DNA of 64,000 nt from Synechococcus sp. MVIR-18-1 (GTDB lineage Bacteria > Cyanobacteriota > Cyanobacteriia > PCC-6307 > Cyanobiaceae). The notes under the pieces were generated by a model that was given only the letters and a program-made list of their open reading frames with translations, searched no databases and had not been told where the DNA came from. The stretch's first letter is position 1; the number at the start of each line of letters is the position of its first letter. This document shows, piece by piece, positions 39,170-48,306 of this stretch. The stretch is from positions 434,001 to 498,000 of the forward strand of contig NZ_CP047942.1 in assembly GCF_014279835.1 (NCBI RefSeq), read 5' to 3'. The translations under genes and the position numbers were made by a program.

Positions 39170-39995
39170 CGCCTTTCTCTAAAGCATCCACCACGCGTAG
39201 CGCCAAACAATCGATCGTTTGGCGTTGGGTGTTGGGATTGCGGAGCTTTTGCTCTAGTGGCGGTTCCAGCATTCCAATTTCGAGAATGCCGATTCCCCGT
39301 CGGGGCCCGCCTAATCCACCTCGGAACAATCTGGGGAAGCGCCCAAAGGCCTTGCCAAGACTTTCATCAATCGTGTTGAGGGGTCTGTTAATTGCAGGAA
39401 TTAAGCCTGAGCCAAATCCATAGGGGCTATAGGCATCGAAGTGAATTTCGAGGATGTAATCGCCTTTGGCTGAACGCACCCTCGCTTGCGACCAGTTGGT
39501 CTTGGGGTGGTTGTCATTCCGGATCGTGAGAGCCGGTGGGTTGTAGGCACTGATCTTGAGAGCTCTTGCTTTCCCCAGACGAACCACTGCCGCTTGAACC
39601 TTCAAATTCCAATACAGCTCGTCGCGCATGCGTGCATCCATCGGCGCTTGCTTTTTCACGCCAACGGCAAATCCAGGGGTGCCTGCACTGTCCATCCCTT
39701 GGGAGTCGGCATGCCCAGCCATGACGACAATCGGGGAGTTTTTCGCCATGGGGGTAGTTCCTACCCAGCGGCCAGGCTTACGGGTCCTAGCCCCTAATAA
39801 AGGGTCAGGGTTGGCCGGGGTTGGGCAGACCGGTTGTTGCGGAAGAGTGCCGTCCGACTTTGCAGCGGCGCTGCCTTGCATCCAGAGGCTCTGCTCTTTT
39901 GCCTGAGAAAGAACCAGGGCGACCATGGACAGCAGGATCACGCTGATCGGGATGGTGACCCGTTTGCGTTGTATCCAGGCCGGAATGGTGGGCAT
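39096..39995 (-). CDS. N-acetylmuramoyl-L-alanine amidase-like protein
   Basis: A 299-aa protein with an N-terminal membrane anchor or signal (about residues 14-32, [18 protein letters not shown]), suggesting export. The catalytic part resembles amidase_3: [11 protein letters not shown] with zinc His, [13 protein letters not shown] with a second His, and GILEIGMLE with the catalytic Glu. It would cleave peptidoglycan stem peptides. It starts 5 nt after the CCB-like gene and its 3' end overlaps hemF antisense. Confidence 0.75.
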   Translation of the reverse strand: MPTIPAWIQRKRVTIPISVILLSMVALVLSQAKEQSLWMQGSAAAKSDGTLPQQPVCPTPANPDPLLGARTRKPGRWVGTTPMAKNSPIVVMAGHADSQGMDSAGTPGFAVGVKKQAPMDARMRDELYWNLKVQAAVVRLGKARALKISAYNPPALTIRNDNHPKTNWSQARVRSAKGDYILEIHFDAYSPYGFGSGLIPAINRPLNTIDESLGKAFGRFPRLFRGGLGGPRRGIGILEIGMLEPPLEQKLRNPNTQRQTIDCLALRVVDALEKGVNQSPDEGGNGPQGSDPQTNPADG

Positions 39996-40000
39996 GGGTT

Positions 40001-40555
40001 TCAGATGGGGGAGGAGAGCAAGGAGCCATCACTGGCGAGTTGAAGGGGCTCCCCTAAAGCAAGCTCAAGAGCGATCAATTCGTCTCTGTGCGCGCGAAGC
40101 CTGAGGGTGCTGCCTTCTTGGAGCGATGGTTCTATTAAACGAATTTGGATCCCCTCCTGACGCGCCGCCCGTCGGCTGTAAATCCAACCGGCGAGAGGCC
40201 CAAGCAGGACGAGCGCGACCGGCCACCATCCGAGCGATGGGTTGAGCTCTCGCAGCACAAGTCCAAGACAACCTGCACCAACCCCGCCCAGGATGGAGAG
40301 CAACACCGCTAAGGGGTTACTGGAGGCCACACGCCCGCGATATTCGAGCAAACAACGCTCAGCATCGCCGCCATCGCGAATCCAGCCGCGACTCTCGAGC
40401 CATGCGCAGAGGCCTTCCATCACTTCAAGTGCGGGGCGCGGCGAGTGCACCTCCACCACTGTGGTGCGATCTTTGCTGGCGGCTCGCAAGAAGAAAACCA
40501 GTCCAATCGCCAGCAGCAGAGTCAGCAACAATGTGGACGTCTGTGTGGTTGGCAT
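40001..40555 (-). CDS. CCB2/CCB4-like cytochrome b6 cofactor assembly protein
   Basis: A 184-aa membrane protein: an N-terminal helix (TLLLTLLLAIGLVFFLRA, ending in ASKDRT), a soluble segment, then two helices at about 85-125 (VLLSILGGVGAGCLGLVL; WWPVALVLLGPLAGWIYSR). The layout and KDRT motif fit the CCB2/CCB4 family, which helps attach heme ci to cytochrome b6. I base this on recognition of pattern, not on a search. It is downstream of the winged-helix gene. Confidence 0.6.
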   Translation of the reverse strand: MPTTQTSTLLLTLLLAIGLVFFLRAASKDRTTVVEVHSPRPALEVMEGLCAWLESRGWIRDGGDAERCLLEYRGRVASSNPLAVLLSILGGVGAGCLGLVLRELNPSLGWWPVALVLLGPLAGWIYSRRAARQEGIQIRLIEPSLQEGSTLRLRAHRDELIALELALGEPLQLASDGSLLSSPI

Positions 40556-40585
40556 CCGCCGCGCTTGGTCTGTAGTCCACCTGTT

Positions 40586-40969
40586 CTAGGTGGTAACGGG
40601 GTCATGTTCGTGGAGCCAGCGATGCCATGGTTCCATTAACCGCTCAGCCTCAGCTCTGGCTTCGTCATGGAGATGGAGCATGCGGCGAGGACGGCCGCGG
40701 CTTGGGCAACGCTTGCTGTAGCAATCGAGCAGTTCTTGCTGATTCAGAAAATCAACGGCCTGGTGCAGAACGGTTTCAGAAACGCGCAACTGTGGGTGTT
40801 CCCGTTGCAATCTTTGGAGCAGTCCAGAGGGGTAGCTGTCGTGTTGAAGCAGACAGTCCACGATCCAGCACACCGCAAGTTCAAGATCTAAGAACAGTGG
40901 CGGTGGTTGCTGAAAATAATGTTCGATATCGGCCAGGCAGTTGTGAGTGGCGTTGCGACGGTGGAGCAT
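40586..40969 (-). CDS. Predicted winged-helix DNA-binding protein
   Basis: A 127-aa protein with a probable PadR- or MarR-like winged helix: helix DLELAVCWIVDCLLQHDSYPSG, recognition-helix region VSETVLHQAVDFLNQQELLDC and a basic wing CPSRGRPRRMLHLH. The C-terminus is an amphipathic helix. No ligand domain is present. I do not know the target genes. It is 30 nt upstream of the CCB-like gene and may regulate or accompany it. Confidence 0.5.
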   Translation of the reverse strand: MLHRRNATHNCLADIEHYFQQPPPLFLDLELAVCWIVDCLLQHDSYPSGLLQRLQREHPQLRVSETVLHQAVDFLNQQELLDCYSKRCPSRGRPRRMLHLHDEARAEAERLMEPWHRWLHEHDPVTT

Positions 40970-41094
40970 AAAGCCGATCGATCTCAGATTGGTCTAGCTC
41001 GGTCTCGGTTTGATTTTCAAGCCGCGAATGGGAAATCATTCTGCGTGCGGACAAGCGGTCAAAGTGGAGAGCTGCGTCCCACGTCTCTATTGCC

Positions 41095-41739
41095 ATGACT
41101 GACCTCTCCGCACAGCCTCGAACGTTTGCTGTTTTCGATGGCGATCTTGATGCGGACTGGGCGGATCGCTACAGCCATGCCACCGCTTTGGCCGTGGATA
41201 CGGAAGCCATGGGTTTAATTCATGGACGGGATCGTCTCTGCTTGGTTCAAATCTGTGATGCCGAAGATCAGGTGTCTTGTATTCGGATCGCTCTGGGGCA
41301 AACAGAGGCTCCACGCCTTAAAGCGTTGATGGAACAGGCCTCAATTGAAAAAGTGTTCCACTTCGCCAGATTTGATGTTGCGGCGCTTGCAACCGGTTTG
41401 GGCATCAGAGTGAATCCCATTTTCTGCACCAAGGTGGGGAGCCGATTAGCCCGCACCTACAGCCCGCGCCATGGACTCAAAGAGGTGGTGATGGAGCTAG
41501 TGGGTGTGGAGCTGGATAAGCAGGCTCAAAGTAGTGATTGGGGGCGTGTGGATGAACTCAGTGAGACACAGCTCGCCTATGCGGCTAATGATGCGCGCTA
41601 CCTACTGCCAGCCCGAGACCGCCTGAAGGAGATGTTGCAGCGTGAGGGACGGTGGGAGTTGGCCGAGCGTTGCTTCGCTTGCATTCCAGTGATGTCCGAT
41701 CTCGATCGCTTTCGTTTCACCCAGACGTTTGAACATTGA
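41095..41739 (+). CDS. Ribonuclease D-like 3'-5' exonuclease
   Basis: A 214-aa DEDDy exonuclease domain without the HRDC domains of E. coli RNase D (375 aa). Exo I is LAVDTEAMGL, exo II FHFARFDVAAL, exo III YAANDARYLLPARDRL, so all four acidic residues and Tyr are present. It probably trims RNA 3' ends. Start ATG 41095. Confidence 0.87.
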   Translation: MTDLSAQPRTFAVFDGDLDADWADRYSHATALAVDTEAMGLIHGRDRLCLVQICDAEDQVSCIRIALGQTEAPRLKALMEQASIEKVFHFARFDVAALATGLGIRVNPIFCTKVGSRLARTYSPRHGLKEVVMELVGVELDKQAQSSDWGRVDELSETQLAYAANDARYLLPARDRLKEMLQREGRWELAERCFACIPVMSDLDRFRFTQTFEH

Positions 41740-41776
41740 TGACCTCAACGTTCTGCAGCCCTTGTTGATCTAGACA

Positions 41777-42046
41777 TCAATCCTCCAGCATGAATTTTTC
41801 GTCTAGGGGCTCTGCTTCAAGTAAGCGGTCGAGGACTTGCCCTTGATCGTGTTCTCCCTTTGAACGTTCGTTTTGTGCGTCTGTAAGCAGGGTTGCGGCC
41901 ACCTCTTTGCGAGAGGTCAAATCTTTGGCACCTTGCTTGCTTGCGGCGAGTTCAACTCTGCGGCGCGCTGATGACTGGCTGATGCCAAGGTGGGTGGCCA
42001 ATTCCGCGCAGAGCCTGAGGTAGTCATGGTCCTGAATCGCGGGCAT
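41777..42046 (-). CDS. Conserved hypothetical protein, helical
   Basis: An 89-aa protein (MPAIQDHDYLRLCAELATHLG) with a predicted helix-turn-helix-like N-terminal half (ELATHLGISQSSARRRVELAA) and an acidic C-terminus (LLEAEPLDEKFMLED). The first half looks like a small DNA-binding motif, but I do not recognise the family. It lies between the RNase D-like and the lpxB-like genes, converging on the former. Confidence 0.55.
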   Translation of the reverse strand: MPAIQDHDYLRLCAELATHLGISQSSARRRVELAASKQGAKDLTSRKEVAATLLTDAQNERSKGEHDQGQVLDRLLEAEPLDEKFMLED

Positions 42047-42066
42047 GGCTGAAGGACGATTGCCTC

Positions 42067-43296
42067 TCAGTATCCGTGGCCGAGTGGCAGTTGATTCAGA
42101 ACTCGCTTCGCGATGGCTTCACCGCCCCCGGCAGGGCCCATGCGTTGGCGACCTCTTTGACCCATTTTCAATCTCAGAGAAGGATCCTCGAGGAGCTGCT
42201 TCAGGCGTGTGTTGAGCTCATGGCTCGATTGACAAGAACGCACAGCTCCACCGAGCAAGCGACTTTGGCGTTTTGCAAATCCTTGGGTGAACTGAGGCCC
42301 CTTCCCTGGGAGGGAGAGAGCGGGAATGCCCAGCCCTACGAGTTGTTCGGTGGCTGTTCCTGCCGTTGCCACGCCCACCTCAGCCCATGGAGCCCAGCGG
42401 TCGAACTGACCGGGTCCCAACAAGACAAGAACATGCCCCTTCAGCCAGCAGGCTCCTGCCTGCAAGGCATCACTGGGTGGTGGACTGGATCGAAACCCTT
42501 GACGCTTGAGTTCTGACCCAAGGGATTGAAGGCCTGGCGTGCTGCCAAGCGCAACCAACACGGCAATCGGTCGGTCGCTGGGCAACGGTGCCAACCCGAG
42601 CAGCAAACGGCTGAAGTTGCGCTCTGCTTCTGGCATTCGGCTTCCGCACAGCAGCAGGATGCGCCTGCAGCGATTCAGGCTGGCAGGGGCGGTTGCGTTG
42701 CTCAACCCATCCATCATCGGATTGCCAGGGGCTTCGGCGCGGACCCCGTGTCTGCGTAGCCCTCGAGCGGTTAAGCGGTCACGGGTTACCACCAAACGGC
42801 AGCGTTTGTTGCGCATGAGCAGCCACTCCCAGGGATCCCATTCGCTTCCCTTAAGAGCGTGATAGTTGTCGCTGAGGTCACGACCGGGGCCGCTGGACCA
42901 GGTGTAATCACTTTTTGGGGTGCCAACGAAGCCGAAGGGGCGTCCCGAACCCCACGCCATCAAGAGCGGTAGCAGGTCTCCCACGGCAAGGACGGCGTCG
43001 ACTTCAGATCGGTGCTTGCGCAGGCATCGCCATTGCTGCCAGGTGAGCAGGGGTAGACCGGCGATGACATCAGCGAGGAGGCCCCGCAGACTTTGATTGC
43101 TAAAACCGCCGCTCGGAAGCGGAGCAGAGGGTCCAATTTGTTGAACCCAGCCTTGTTCCGTGGCGGTCCGGAAGCTTCCCCCTATTCCCACGAGCGGTAA
43201 CACCTTCAGTGTTAGTTGCGGACGTTGGTTGCGCAGTGCCTCGATGATCCTCAAGGCGATGAGGTCTTCCCCGTGTCCATTGCTGATGATGAGCAA
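42067..43296 (-). CDS. LpxB-related glycosyltransferase-like protein
   Basis: A protein of about 409 aa resembling lipid-A-disaccharide synthase in layout: an N-terminal LLIISNGHGEDLIAL segment, VLPLVGIGGSFRTA, FGFVGTPKSDY and VGVATAGTATEQLVGLGIPALSLPGKGPQ, a UDP-sugar-binding-like C-terminal loop. The substrate is unknown. The start is uncertain: the frame continues upstream, but there it is only the antisense of tRNA-Cys. I use the TTG at 43296, which puts the conserved LLIISNGHG at the N-terminus. Confidence 0.7.
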   Translation of the reverse strand: MLIISNGHGEDLIALRIIEALRNQRPQLTLKVLPLVGIGGSFRTATEQGWVQQIGPSAPLPSGGFSNQSLRGLLADVIAGLPLLTWQQWRCLRKHRSEVDAVLAVGDLLPLLMAWGSGRPFGFVGTPKSDYTWSSGPGRDLSDNYHALKGSEWDPWEWLLMRNKRCRLVVTRDRLTARGLRRHGVRAEAPGNPMMDGLSNATAPASLNRCRRILLLCGSRMPEAERNFSRLLLGLAPLPSDRPIAVLVALGSTPGLQSLGSELKRQGFRSSPPPSDALQAGACWLKGHVLVLLGPGQFDRWAPWAEVGVATAGTATEQLVGLGIPALSLPGKGPQFTQGFAKRQSRLLGGAVRSCQSSHELNTRLKQLLEDPSLRLKMGQRGRQRMGPAGGGEAIAKRVLNQLPLGHGY

Positions 43297-43350
43297 AGAC
43301 CCTGAACCCTCGCTGATACGATCCGTTTGTGGAGTTGACGCTCCCTGAAT

Positions 43351-43421
43351 GGCGGCATGGCCAAGTGGTAAGGCAGAGGATTGCAAATCCTTTATCCCCA
43401 GTTCGAATCTGGGTGCCGCCT
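43351..43421 (+). tRNA. tRNA-Cys (GCA anticodon)
   Basis: A 71-nt cloverleaf with acceptor GGCGGCA pairing TGCCGCC, D arm GCCAAGTGGTAAGGC, anticodon stem GAGGA/TCCTT with loop TTGCAAA (GCA), and T arm CCCAGTTCGAATCTGGG. CCA is not encoded. A GC-rich hairpin with a T run follows at about 43424-43454. Confidence 0.95.
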
Positions 43422-43423
43422 TT

Positions 43424-43454
43424 GAACTCAATAGGCCCGAAAGGGTTCTTTTTA
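43424..43454 (+). terminator. Probable Rho-independent terminator of tRNA-Cys
   Basis: GAAC and GTTC flank a GGCCCGAAAGGG hairpin, followed directly by TTTTTATT. The stem is short, so the call is moderate. Confidence 0.45.
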
Positions 43455-43726
43455 TTGTTTTGCGTATCCCCACGCTACGCAAAATCCTCAATTTTTTTGC
43501 TCAGAATCTGTCTCATTTGGGATGAATTGTGGTCTTGTCGTTTGAGGGTTTTTCAGGAGCTTGCGCCTCTTCTCCTTTCAGGCATCTTCCCAGATCTTCG
43601 TGAGCTGAAAGTGTTGATCTTGCGATTGGCTTGTGTCTCCTCAGAGGGCTGCGATGAGGTCAGGGATGGCGGCTTGGCTTAAGGAAGAAGCTCTTGTGAA
43701 TGACGCGCTGAGGGGCATGGGGCAAG

Positions 43727-43765
43727 AAAAAAAAGGCCCCAGGAGAGTTCGATCTCCTGAGGCCT
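43727..43765 (-). terminator. Strong Rho-independent terminator without a gene, candidate small RNA
   Basis: On the minus strand the stem AGGCCTCAGGAGA, loop TCGAAC and TCTCCTGGGGCCT end in eight T. No confident gene ends here: the minus-strand region 43766-43917 has only an 82-codon frame that would run through the terminator. The 43455-43726 part of the same 496-bp intergenic region shows nothing I can support. A small RNA or attenuated leader on the minus strand is the simplest reading. Confidence 0.6.
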
Positions 43766-43917
43766 GAGTCGTTCTCATGCGACCACCCCTTTCTACGTGA
43801 GTGGCTGAGTATTTGTGCTTACGGAATGCCGTCCATTGGGGTTCGGTTGTCCTAGCGGCTGAGTGGTCGTTGAGGGTTTTCGGTATCAAAATAAATGCAC
43901 TTTGACAGGCAGATTGG

Positions 43918-44691
43918 GTGAAAAATATTAGGACTAGGGTTCATATTTTGCTTGGGGAAGGGGAAAGTGGTCGAAAGAGCACATTCGTTGTCAAAGCGAT
44001 TGGTGTTTTGATTGTCTTTTCAATAGTTCTGGCAATTCTTGCGACAGAGCCAGTGATTCGTGGCCCTCATCTTGATCTTTTGGCAAAATTAGATCTCGTT
44101 GTTGCAATCTTGTTCCTGGCAGAATATCTTTTCCGTCTGTGGATTGCACCGCTAAGAGATGGGGCTCGTAAGGGATTGCGAGGAGCTTTGGACTTTGCAA
44201 TCACTCCAATGGCAATTCTTGATCTTGTCGCGATTGCGCCAACGATTCTGGGTTTTATTACTCCTGAGCTCTATCTTCTTCGCGTGATTCGTCTTGTGCG
44301 AATTGGAAGAATAGGGCGTTCTAAGCGTTTTCAGAAAAGCGTAAGGCATTTCAATCATGCCATCGCATCGAAGAAGGAAGAGCTGCAAATTTCGGCAATT
44401 TATTCAGCTGTGGTTATTAGTCTTAGTAGTGCTTTGATGTATTTGGTTGAGGGAAGTGTTCAGCCTGAGCAATTTGGTTCCATTCCCAGGTGTCTGTGGT
44501 GGTCTGTGATTACCGTCACAACGGTTGGCTACGGCGACGTGTCTCCAGAAACTGCAGCGGGAAAGATTGTTGCTGCAATCACGGCATTGTTTGGCATTGC
44601 AGTCATCGCTATTCCTATCGGAATTGTTTCGTCTGGCTTTACCGATTCTTTGAGTTTGGAAAAAGCGAATTTAGATTCCAAGAATGGTTGA
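43918..44691 (+). CDS. Voltage-gated-type potassium channel
   Basis: A 257-aa six-helix ion channel. The voltage-sensor S4 has regularly spaced arginines (LLRVIRLVRIGRIGRSKRF), the pore loop has the selectivity filter TVTTVGYGD, and the last helix ends IPIGIVSSGFTDSL. There is no C-terminal RCK domain. It starts at a GTG at 43918. The gene is more AT-rich than its neighbours. Confidence 0.88.
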   Translation: MKNIRTRVHILLGEGESGRKSTFVVKAIGVLIVFSIVLAILATEPVIRGPHLDLLAKLDLVVAILFLAEYLFRLWIAPLRDGARKGLRGALDFAITPMAILDLVAIAPTILGFITPELYLLRVIRLVRIGRIGRSKRFQKSVRHFNHAIASKKEELQISAIYSAVVISLSSALMYLVEGSVQPEQFGSIPRCLWWSVITVTTVGYGDVSPETAAGKIVAAITALFGIAVIAIPIGIVSSGFTDSLSLEKANLDSKNG

Positions 44692-44807
44692 GCCCCTTGC
44701 TGATGAGCTGTCTCGAATCGTGAGGCCTTTGGGGAGGGCTCTAAGGGTGCCGTTGGGGGTGCTGGTTCTGCGTTGTTTGATCCAGTCGAATGCAGAAGTT
44801 TCGAAGC

Positions 44808-45320
44808 CTAGAGATGGGCCTCCGCTTGATAGATCTCGCCATTGAAGTGCAAAGCGCTGCAGCGTAAAACTCGGTTTTTTAAGCGGCATTCTCCGCTTTT
44901 AGCGGCCCAAGCTTTGGGTAAGCCTGTTGCAATTCCATTGGAGTTGAAGGATGCCTCTGCCACGCTTGAGACCGTGCTTTGCCAGGACTCGGCATCTAGG
45001 CGGCAGGTTCCAGTGCTGCATGTCAAAGGCGATTCTCCTTGCGTTGTGAAGGTCACGAACGTGAGCTGCCTACGGGAATTTTTGGTGGTGCCGTGACCAA
45101 TGAGTCGTACCGCTACAACGGATGGACTTCGTCCTTTTAGCTGCAAGGTGATGCAAGCAACGCTGTCTTGCGTGCTGTCGGTATAGGAACACTCCTTGGT
45201 ATCGGTTTCGTAGCGGCCAATCTTGGGATTCGGATCGGCAGCCCCCCTGACCGGAAAGCTCAGCATGCTGCTCAGCAGGAGGAAGGTGCTGAGGTGCAGA
45301 GAGAATGAGCGATCGAGCAT
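44808..45320 (-). CDS. Secreted hypothetical protein
   Basis: A 170-aa protein with a clear signal peptide (about 1-27, LHLSTFLLLSSMLSFPVRG, cleavage near AAD). The mature part has six Cys (for example KECSY, VACI, LTCSTGTC, GECRLKNRVLRC), suggesting disulfides in the periplasm. I do not recognise the family. It lies 4 nt after the 59-aa Cys-motif gene, same strand. Confidence 0.6.
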   Translation of the reverse strand: MLDRSFSLHLSTFLLLSSMLSFPVRGAADPNPKIGRYETDTKECSYTDSTQDSVACITLQLKGRSPSVVAVRLIGHGTTKNSRRQLTFVTFTTQGESPLTCSTGTCRLDAESWQSTVSSVAEASFNSNGIATGLPKAWAAKSGECRLKNRVLRCSALHFNGEIYQAEAHL

Positions 45321-45324
45321 CTGT

Positions 45325-45504
45325 TTAGTAATCGTTGTCGGCTACACAGATGCCCATGCATCGGATGCCGTTGGAGGCAGTCCGACGGCAGTGGGGACAG
45401 AGGACCTTTTCAGTTTGGCTAGTTGTGATGCCATCCCCTGCTCCATCTGAGTCATCCCCAGATGTTTTGCTTGTACTGATGATGGATTCTGCGATCGATG
45501 CCAT
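45325..45504 (-). CDS. Small cysteine-motif protein
   Basis: From the ATG at 45504 the protein has 59 aa. The N-terminal half is Ser/Thr/Asp-rich and the C-terminus holds four cysteines in CPHC...CMGIC spacing, ending in VADNDY, likely a small zinc knuckle. I recognise the C-terminus as a type conserved in marine picocyanobacteria but know no function. It is followed by the secreted protein gene and lies divergent from the aldo/keto reductase. Confidence 0.55.
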   Translation of the reverse strand: MASIAESIISTSKTSGDDSDGAGDGITTSQTEKVLCPHCRRTASNGIRCMGICVADNDY

Positions 45505-45553
45505 GGCGAGCGCTGCTTTATGGCGATCATGGCGTGCAGAGTGAAAGGCCGGC

Positions 45554-46513
45554 GTGACGGGAATCGGATTTGGAACTTGGGCCTGGGGCAACCAATTGCT
45601 GTGGGGTTACCAACCAGAGCGCGACGATCCCGATCTTGAGGCCACGCTGAGCGCAGCTGTTCAAGGCGGACTGTCGCTTGTAGACACTGCCGATTCCTAC
45701 GGCACGGGTCGCCTCAATGGGCGTAGCGAACTGTTGCTGGGTCAGTTCCTCCGCGCCATGGATCCTGCTCAGTCCAGGCGGCTCAAGGTGGCCACCAAGC
45801 TGGCTCCATTCCCTTGGCGGCTGGGTCGCGGCGGCTTTAAGCGTGCCTTTAATGCCAGTCAAAAGCGGTTGGGAGGGCATTTGGATCGAATCCAATTGCA
45901 CTGGAGCACGGCTCGGTACGCCCCTTGGCAAGAGTTGCCTCTGCTCGATGGGCTTGGTGACCTCGTGGAGCAAGGGTTGGTGCCAGAACTTGGCTTGTCC
46001 AACGTGGGACCGAAGCGTCTTCGCTTCCTGCATGGGCATCTCTTGACCAGAGGGATCCGCCTTCAGAGCGTGCAAGTTCAGCTTTCTTTGCTCGCACCTG
46101 AACCGGTCTTGCGTGGCGAGTTGGTGCAGGTGTGCCAGGAGCTTGGTGTGGAGTTGTTGGCCTATAGCCCCCTAGCCCTAGGGATTTTGGCGATTCCTTC
46201 GGGCGTGCAAGGCACCACCTCAACGGTGCTGCGTTCAAGGTTGTTTCAGCGGTTGCTGCCGGCCAGTGAGGATTTGCGTTCTGTGATGGGTGAGATCGCT
46301 GCAAAACGAAGCGCCTCGATGGCACAAGTGGCTTTGAATTGGTGCCGGGCCCACGGAGCGTGCCCGATTCCGGGGCTACGGCGCCCAGCCCAAGCTCTCG
46401 ATGCGGCAGCCGCTTTGAAGTGGTCGCTGAATACAACCGAGAGGCAAGCGTTGGATCAACTCAGTAAACGAACATTGGCGCGCATGCCAGCAAATCCATT
46501 TCAGAGTGCCTGA
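45554..46513 (+). CDS. Aldo/keto reductase family oxidoreductase
   Basis: A 319-aa NADPH-dependent TIM-barrel reductase. The catalytic tetrad is visible: Asp and Tyr in VDTADSYGTG, Lys in KVATKLAPF and His in IQLHWS. The cofactor-binding end is GACPIPGLRRPAQALD. The substrate is unknown. It starts at a GTG and its end overlaps the next convergent gene by 13 bp. Confidence 0.87.
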   Translation: MTGIGFGTWAWGNQLLWGYQPERDDPDLEATLSAAVQGGLSLVDTADSYGTGRLNGRSELLLGQFLRAMDPAQSRRLKVATKLAPFPWRLGRGGFKRAFNASQKRLGGHLDRIQLHWSTARYAPWQELPLLDGLGDLVEQGLVPELGLSNVGPKRLRFLHGHLLTRGIRLQSVQVQLSLLAPEPVLRGELVQVCQELGVELLAYSPLALGILAIPSGVQGTTSTVLRSRLFQRLLPASEDLRSVMGEIAAKRSASMAQVALNWCRAHGACPIPGLRRPAQALDAAAALKWSLNTTERQALDQLSKRTLARMPANPFQSA

Positions 46514-47127
46514 TCAGCAGGATCAGGATCTGGACTCACAACCACTGGCAAGGACGATGATTTGCTCTGGAATGGAATGACCTTGACCGGTGATGGATTG
46601 GACTTTTCTTCCTGCGCCTTGGATTGTTCACAGGCATTCAAAGCTTCCTGAAGCAGAGAATCGAATGTGGCTCCTGGCAAACGATGTCTGGCAATCTCTA
46701 GGAACGTTCTCGGTAGAGACTCACCCGCTGCACTCAGGACAGCAGGGTTCTCACGGCGTTGCTGTTGCTCATCTTCAATCGCGCGTAGGAAGCGATGCGT
46801 CACATCGCGTTTGGTACACGCTTTGATCAGGGTGTCTCGGTCGGCAATCGGCTGATCAGCAATCTCTTCAAGTTCAACAATCCTGCGCTCGAGGCTCTCG
46901 AGCACTTCGGCAGCTTCTTTCGTGATGTTTGCGAGTTGTCCGTCCGATAGGAAGGGCATGTCTGCAACAAAGACTTTTCCATGATCTTTGAGGGCTAAAA
47001 AAGTTGGCCTTGGCCCTTGCCGATGCCCTGATGCACGGTCATAATTTCCGCCAAGAGGCCTGCGGGGAGGCGTAGGACCAGCAGAAGCTCTTCTACGAGT
47101 CGTCCTTTGAATTCTATCGAAAGCCAT
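46501..47127 (-). CDS. Conserved hypothetical protein
   Basis: A 208-aa soluble protein. The N-terminal 45 residues are basic and Pro/Arg-rich; the middle (about 55-125) is a coiled-coil-like helix (GQLANITKEAAEVLESLERRIVELEEI), and the C-terminal tail is disordered and acidic. I do not recognise the family. It lies downstream of purM on the same strand, 138 bp apart. Confidence 0.55.
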   Translation of the reverse strand: MAFDRIQRTTRRRASAGPTPPRRPLGGNYDRASGHRQGPRPTFLALKDHGKVFVADMPFLSDGQLANITKEAAEVLESLERRIVELEEIADQPIADRDTLIKACTKRDVTHRFLRAIEDEQQQRRENPAVLSAAGESLPRTFLEIARHRLPGATFDSLLQEALNACEQSKAQEEKSNPSPVKVIPFQSKSSSLPVVVSPDPDPADQAL

Positions 47128-47265
47128 TTCTAGTTAAAGATTTAACGCTCTTCTTGCGGCTGATGCCGAAGTGCTCTATCAACACTAACGATTTAAACCC
47201 TAAAAAGGCTTGAGAGTCCAGCCAGTTTCAGGAGCTGACGTCAACTGTTAGGGATGGAGCGGACC

Positions 47266-48306
47266 TCATGCTGGGAGTCCCAAGACGGACCCGTCTCCAT
47301 CGCCGCTTGGTGAGCTTTCGATACGTCCGATGCTCCAGGCCTGAATCCCTTCCGATTCGCATGCTTTCTCAGCCATAGAAACCCCTTCTTCAGGAACGAT
47401 CAAGCAATATCCAATTCCGAGATTGAAGGTGTGCCAGAGGTCCCGCTCGGGGATGTCGCCGTAGGACTGCAACCAGTTGTAGATCGCCGGACGTGTCCAG
47501 CTCGATGGGTCCACGCTTGCCTTTAGGCCCTGTGGAAGGCAACGCGGCAGGTTCTCAGGAAGACCTCCTCCTGTGATGTGGGCCATTCCATGAATGGGCG
47601 TTCCTGCGTCGAGCAAGGTTTTCACAAGCCGCCCATAGAGCTGTGTGGGAGTGAGCAAGGTCTCGATCAGAGGTTGTTCACTGGGGCCGAATGTGGTTTC
47701 AGCATTAGCACCAGCTTGTGCGAGAACCCTGCGGACCAGGCTGAAGCCATTGCTGTGAATGCCGCTACTGGCAATGCCCAAAATGCGATCGCCCGCTCGG
47801 ATCTGCCGACCGTCGATCAATTGCTCCTCATCCACAACGGCCACGCAGAAGCCTGCTAAGTCGTAACGCCCTGGTGGATAAAACCCGGGCATTTCAGCGG
47901 TTTCACCACCCAACAAAGCGCAACCACTCACGCGACATCCCTCGGCAATGCCCTCCACCACGGTGGCCATGGCTTCAGGGCTCAGCGCTCCTGTGGCCAT
48001 GTAGTCGAGGAAAAATAGGGGTTCAGCCCCACTGGTGATCACGTCGTTGACACACATGGCCACGAGGTCGATTCCCACGTTGTGATGACCGCCATGGTCT
48101 TGAGCAAGTTCAAGCTTGGTGCCAACACCATCGGTCCCCGAGACCAGTAGAGGTTTCTTTAGGCCTTCGGGAAGGCGCATCAGTCCGCCGAAACCGCCGA
48201 GTCCGCCCACGACCTCTGGCCTGTGTGTTGCTTCCACGCTCTTGCGGATTCTGTTGACGAAGGCGCGCCCCGCCTCCACATCGACCCCAGCGGTTTTGTA
48301 GTCCAT
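47266..48306 (-). CDS. purM: Phosphoribosylformylglycinamidine cyclo-ligase
   Basis: PurM forms aminoimidazole ribonucleotide in purine synthesis. The 346-aa protein begins [20 protein letters not shown] and has [51 protein letters not shown] and [21 protein letters not shown], all standard. Confidence 0.97.
   Translation of the reverse strand: MDYKTAGVDVEAGRAFVNRIRKSVEATHRPEVVGGLGGFGGLMRLPEGLKKPLLVSGTDGVGTKLELAQDHGGHHNVGIDLVAMCVNDVITSGAEPLFFLDYMATGALSPEAMATVVEGIAEGCRVSGCALLGGETAEMPGFYPPGRYDLAGFCVAVVDEEQLIDGRQIRAGDRILGIASSGIHSNGFSLVRRVLAQAGANAETTFGPSEQPLIETLLTPTQLYGRLVKTLLDAGTPIHGMAHITGGGLPENLPRCLPQGLKASVDPSSWTRPAIYNWLQSYGDIPERDLWHTFNLGIGYCLIVPEEGVSMAEKACESEGIQAWSIGRIESSPSGDGDGSVLGLPA

Noticed and set aside
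43297-43491. N-terminal extension of the lpxB-like gene
   Set aside because: The extension is the reverse complement of tRNA-Cys and its flanks, so it cannot be normal coding sequence.
43641-43889. 82-codon minus-strand frame
   Set aside because: It runs through a strong terminator in its own direction, and no homology is apparent.
44671-44889. 72-codon minus-strand frame
   Set aside because: Overlaps the end of the secreted-protein gene in another frame and has no features of its own.
45527-46075. 182-codon minus-strand frame
   Set aside because: Antisense to the aldo/keto reductase gene, no family match.
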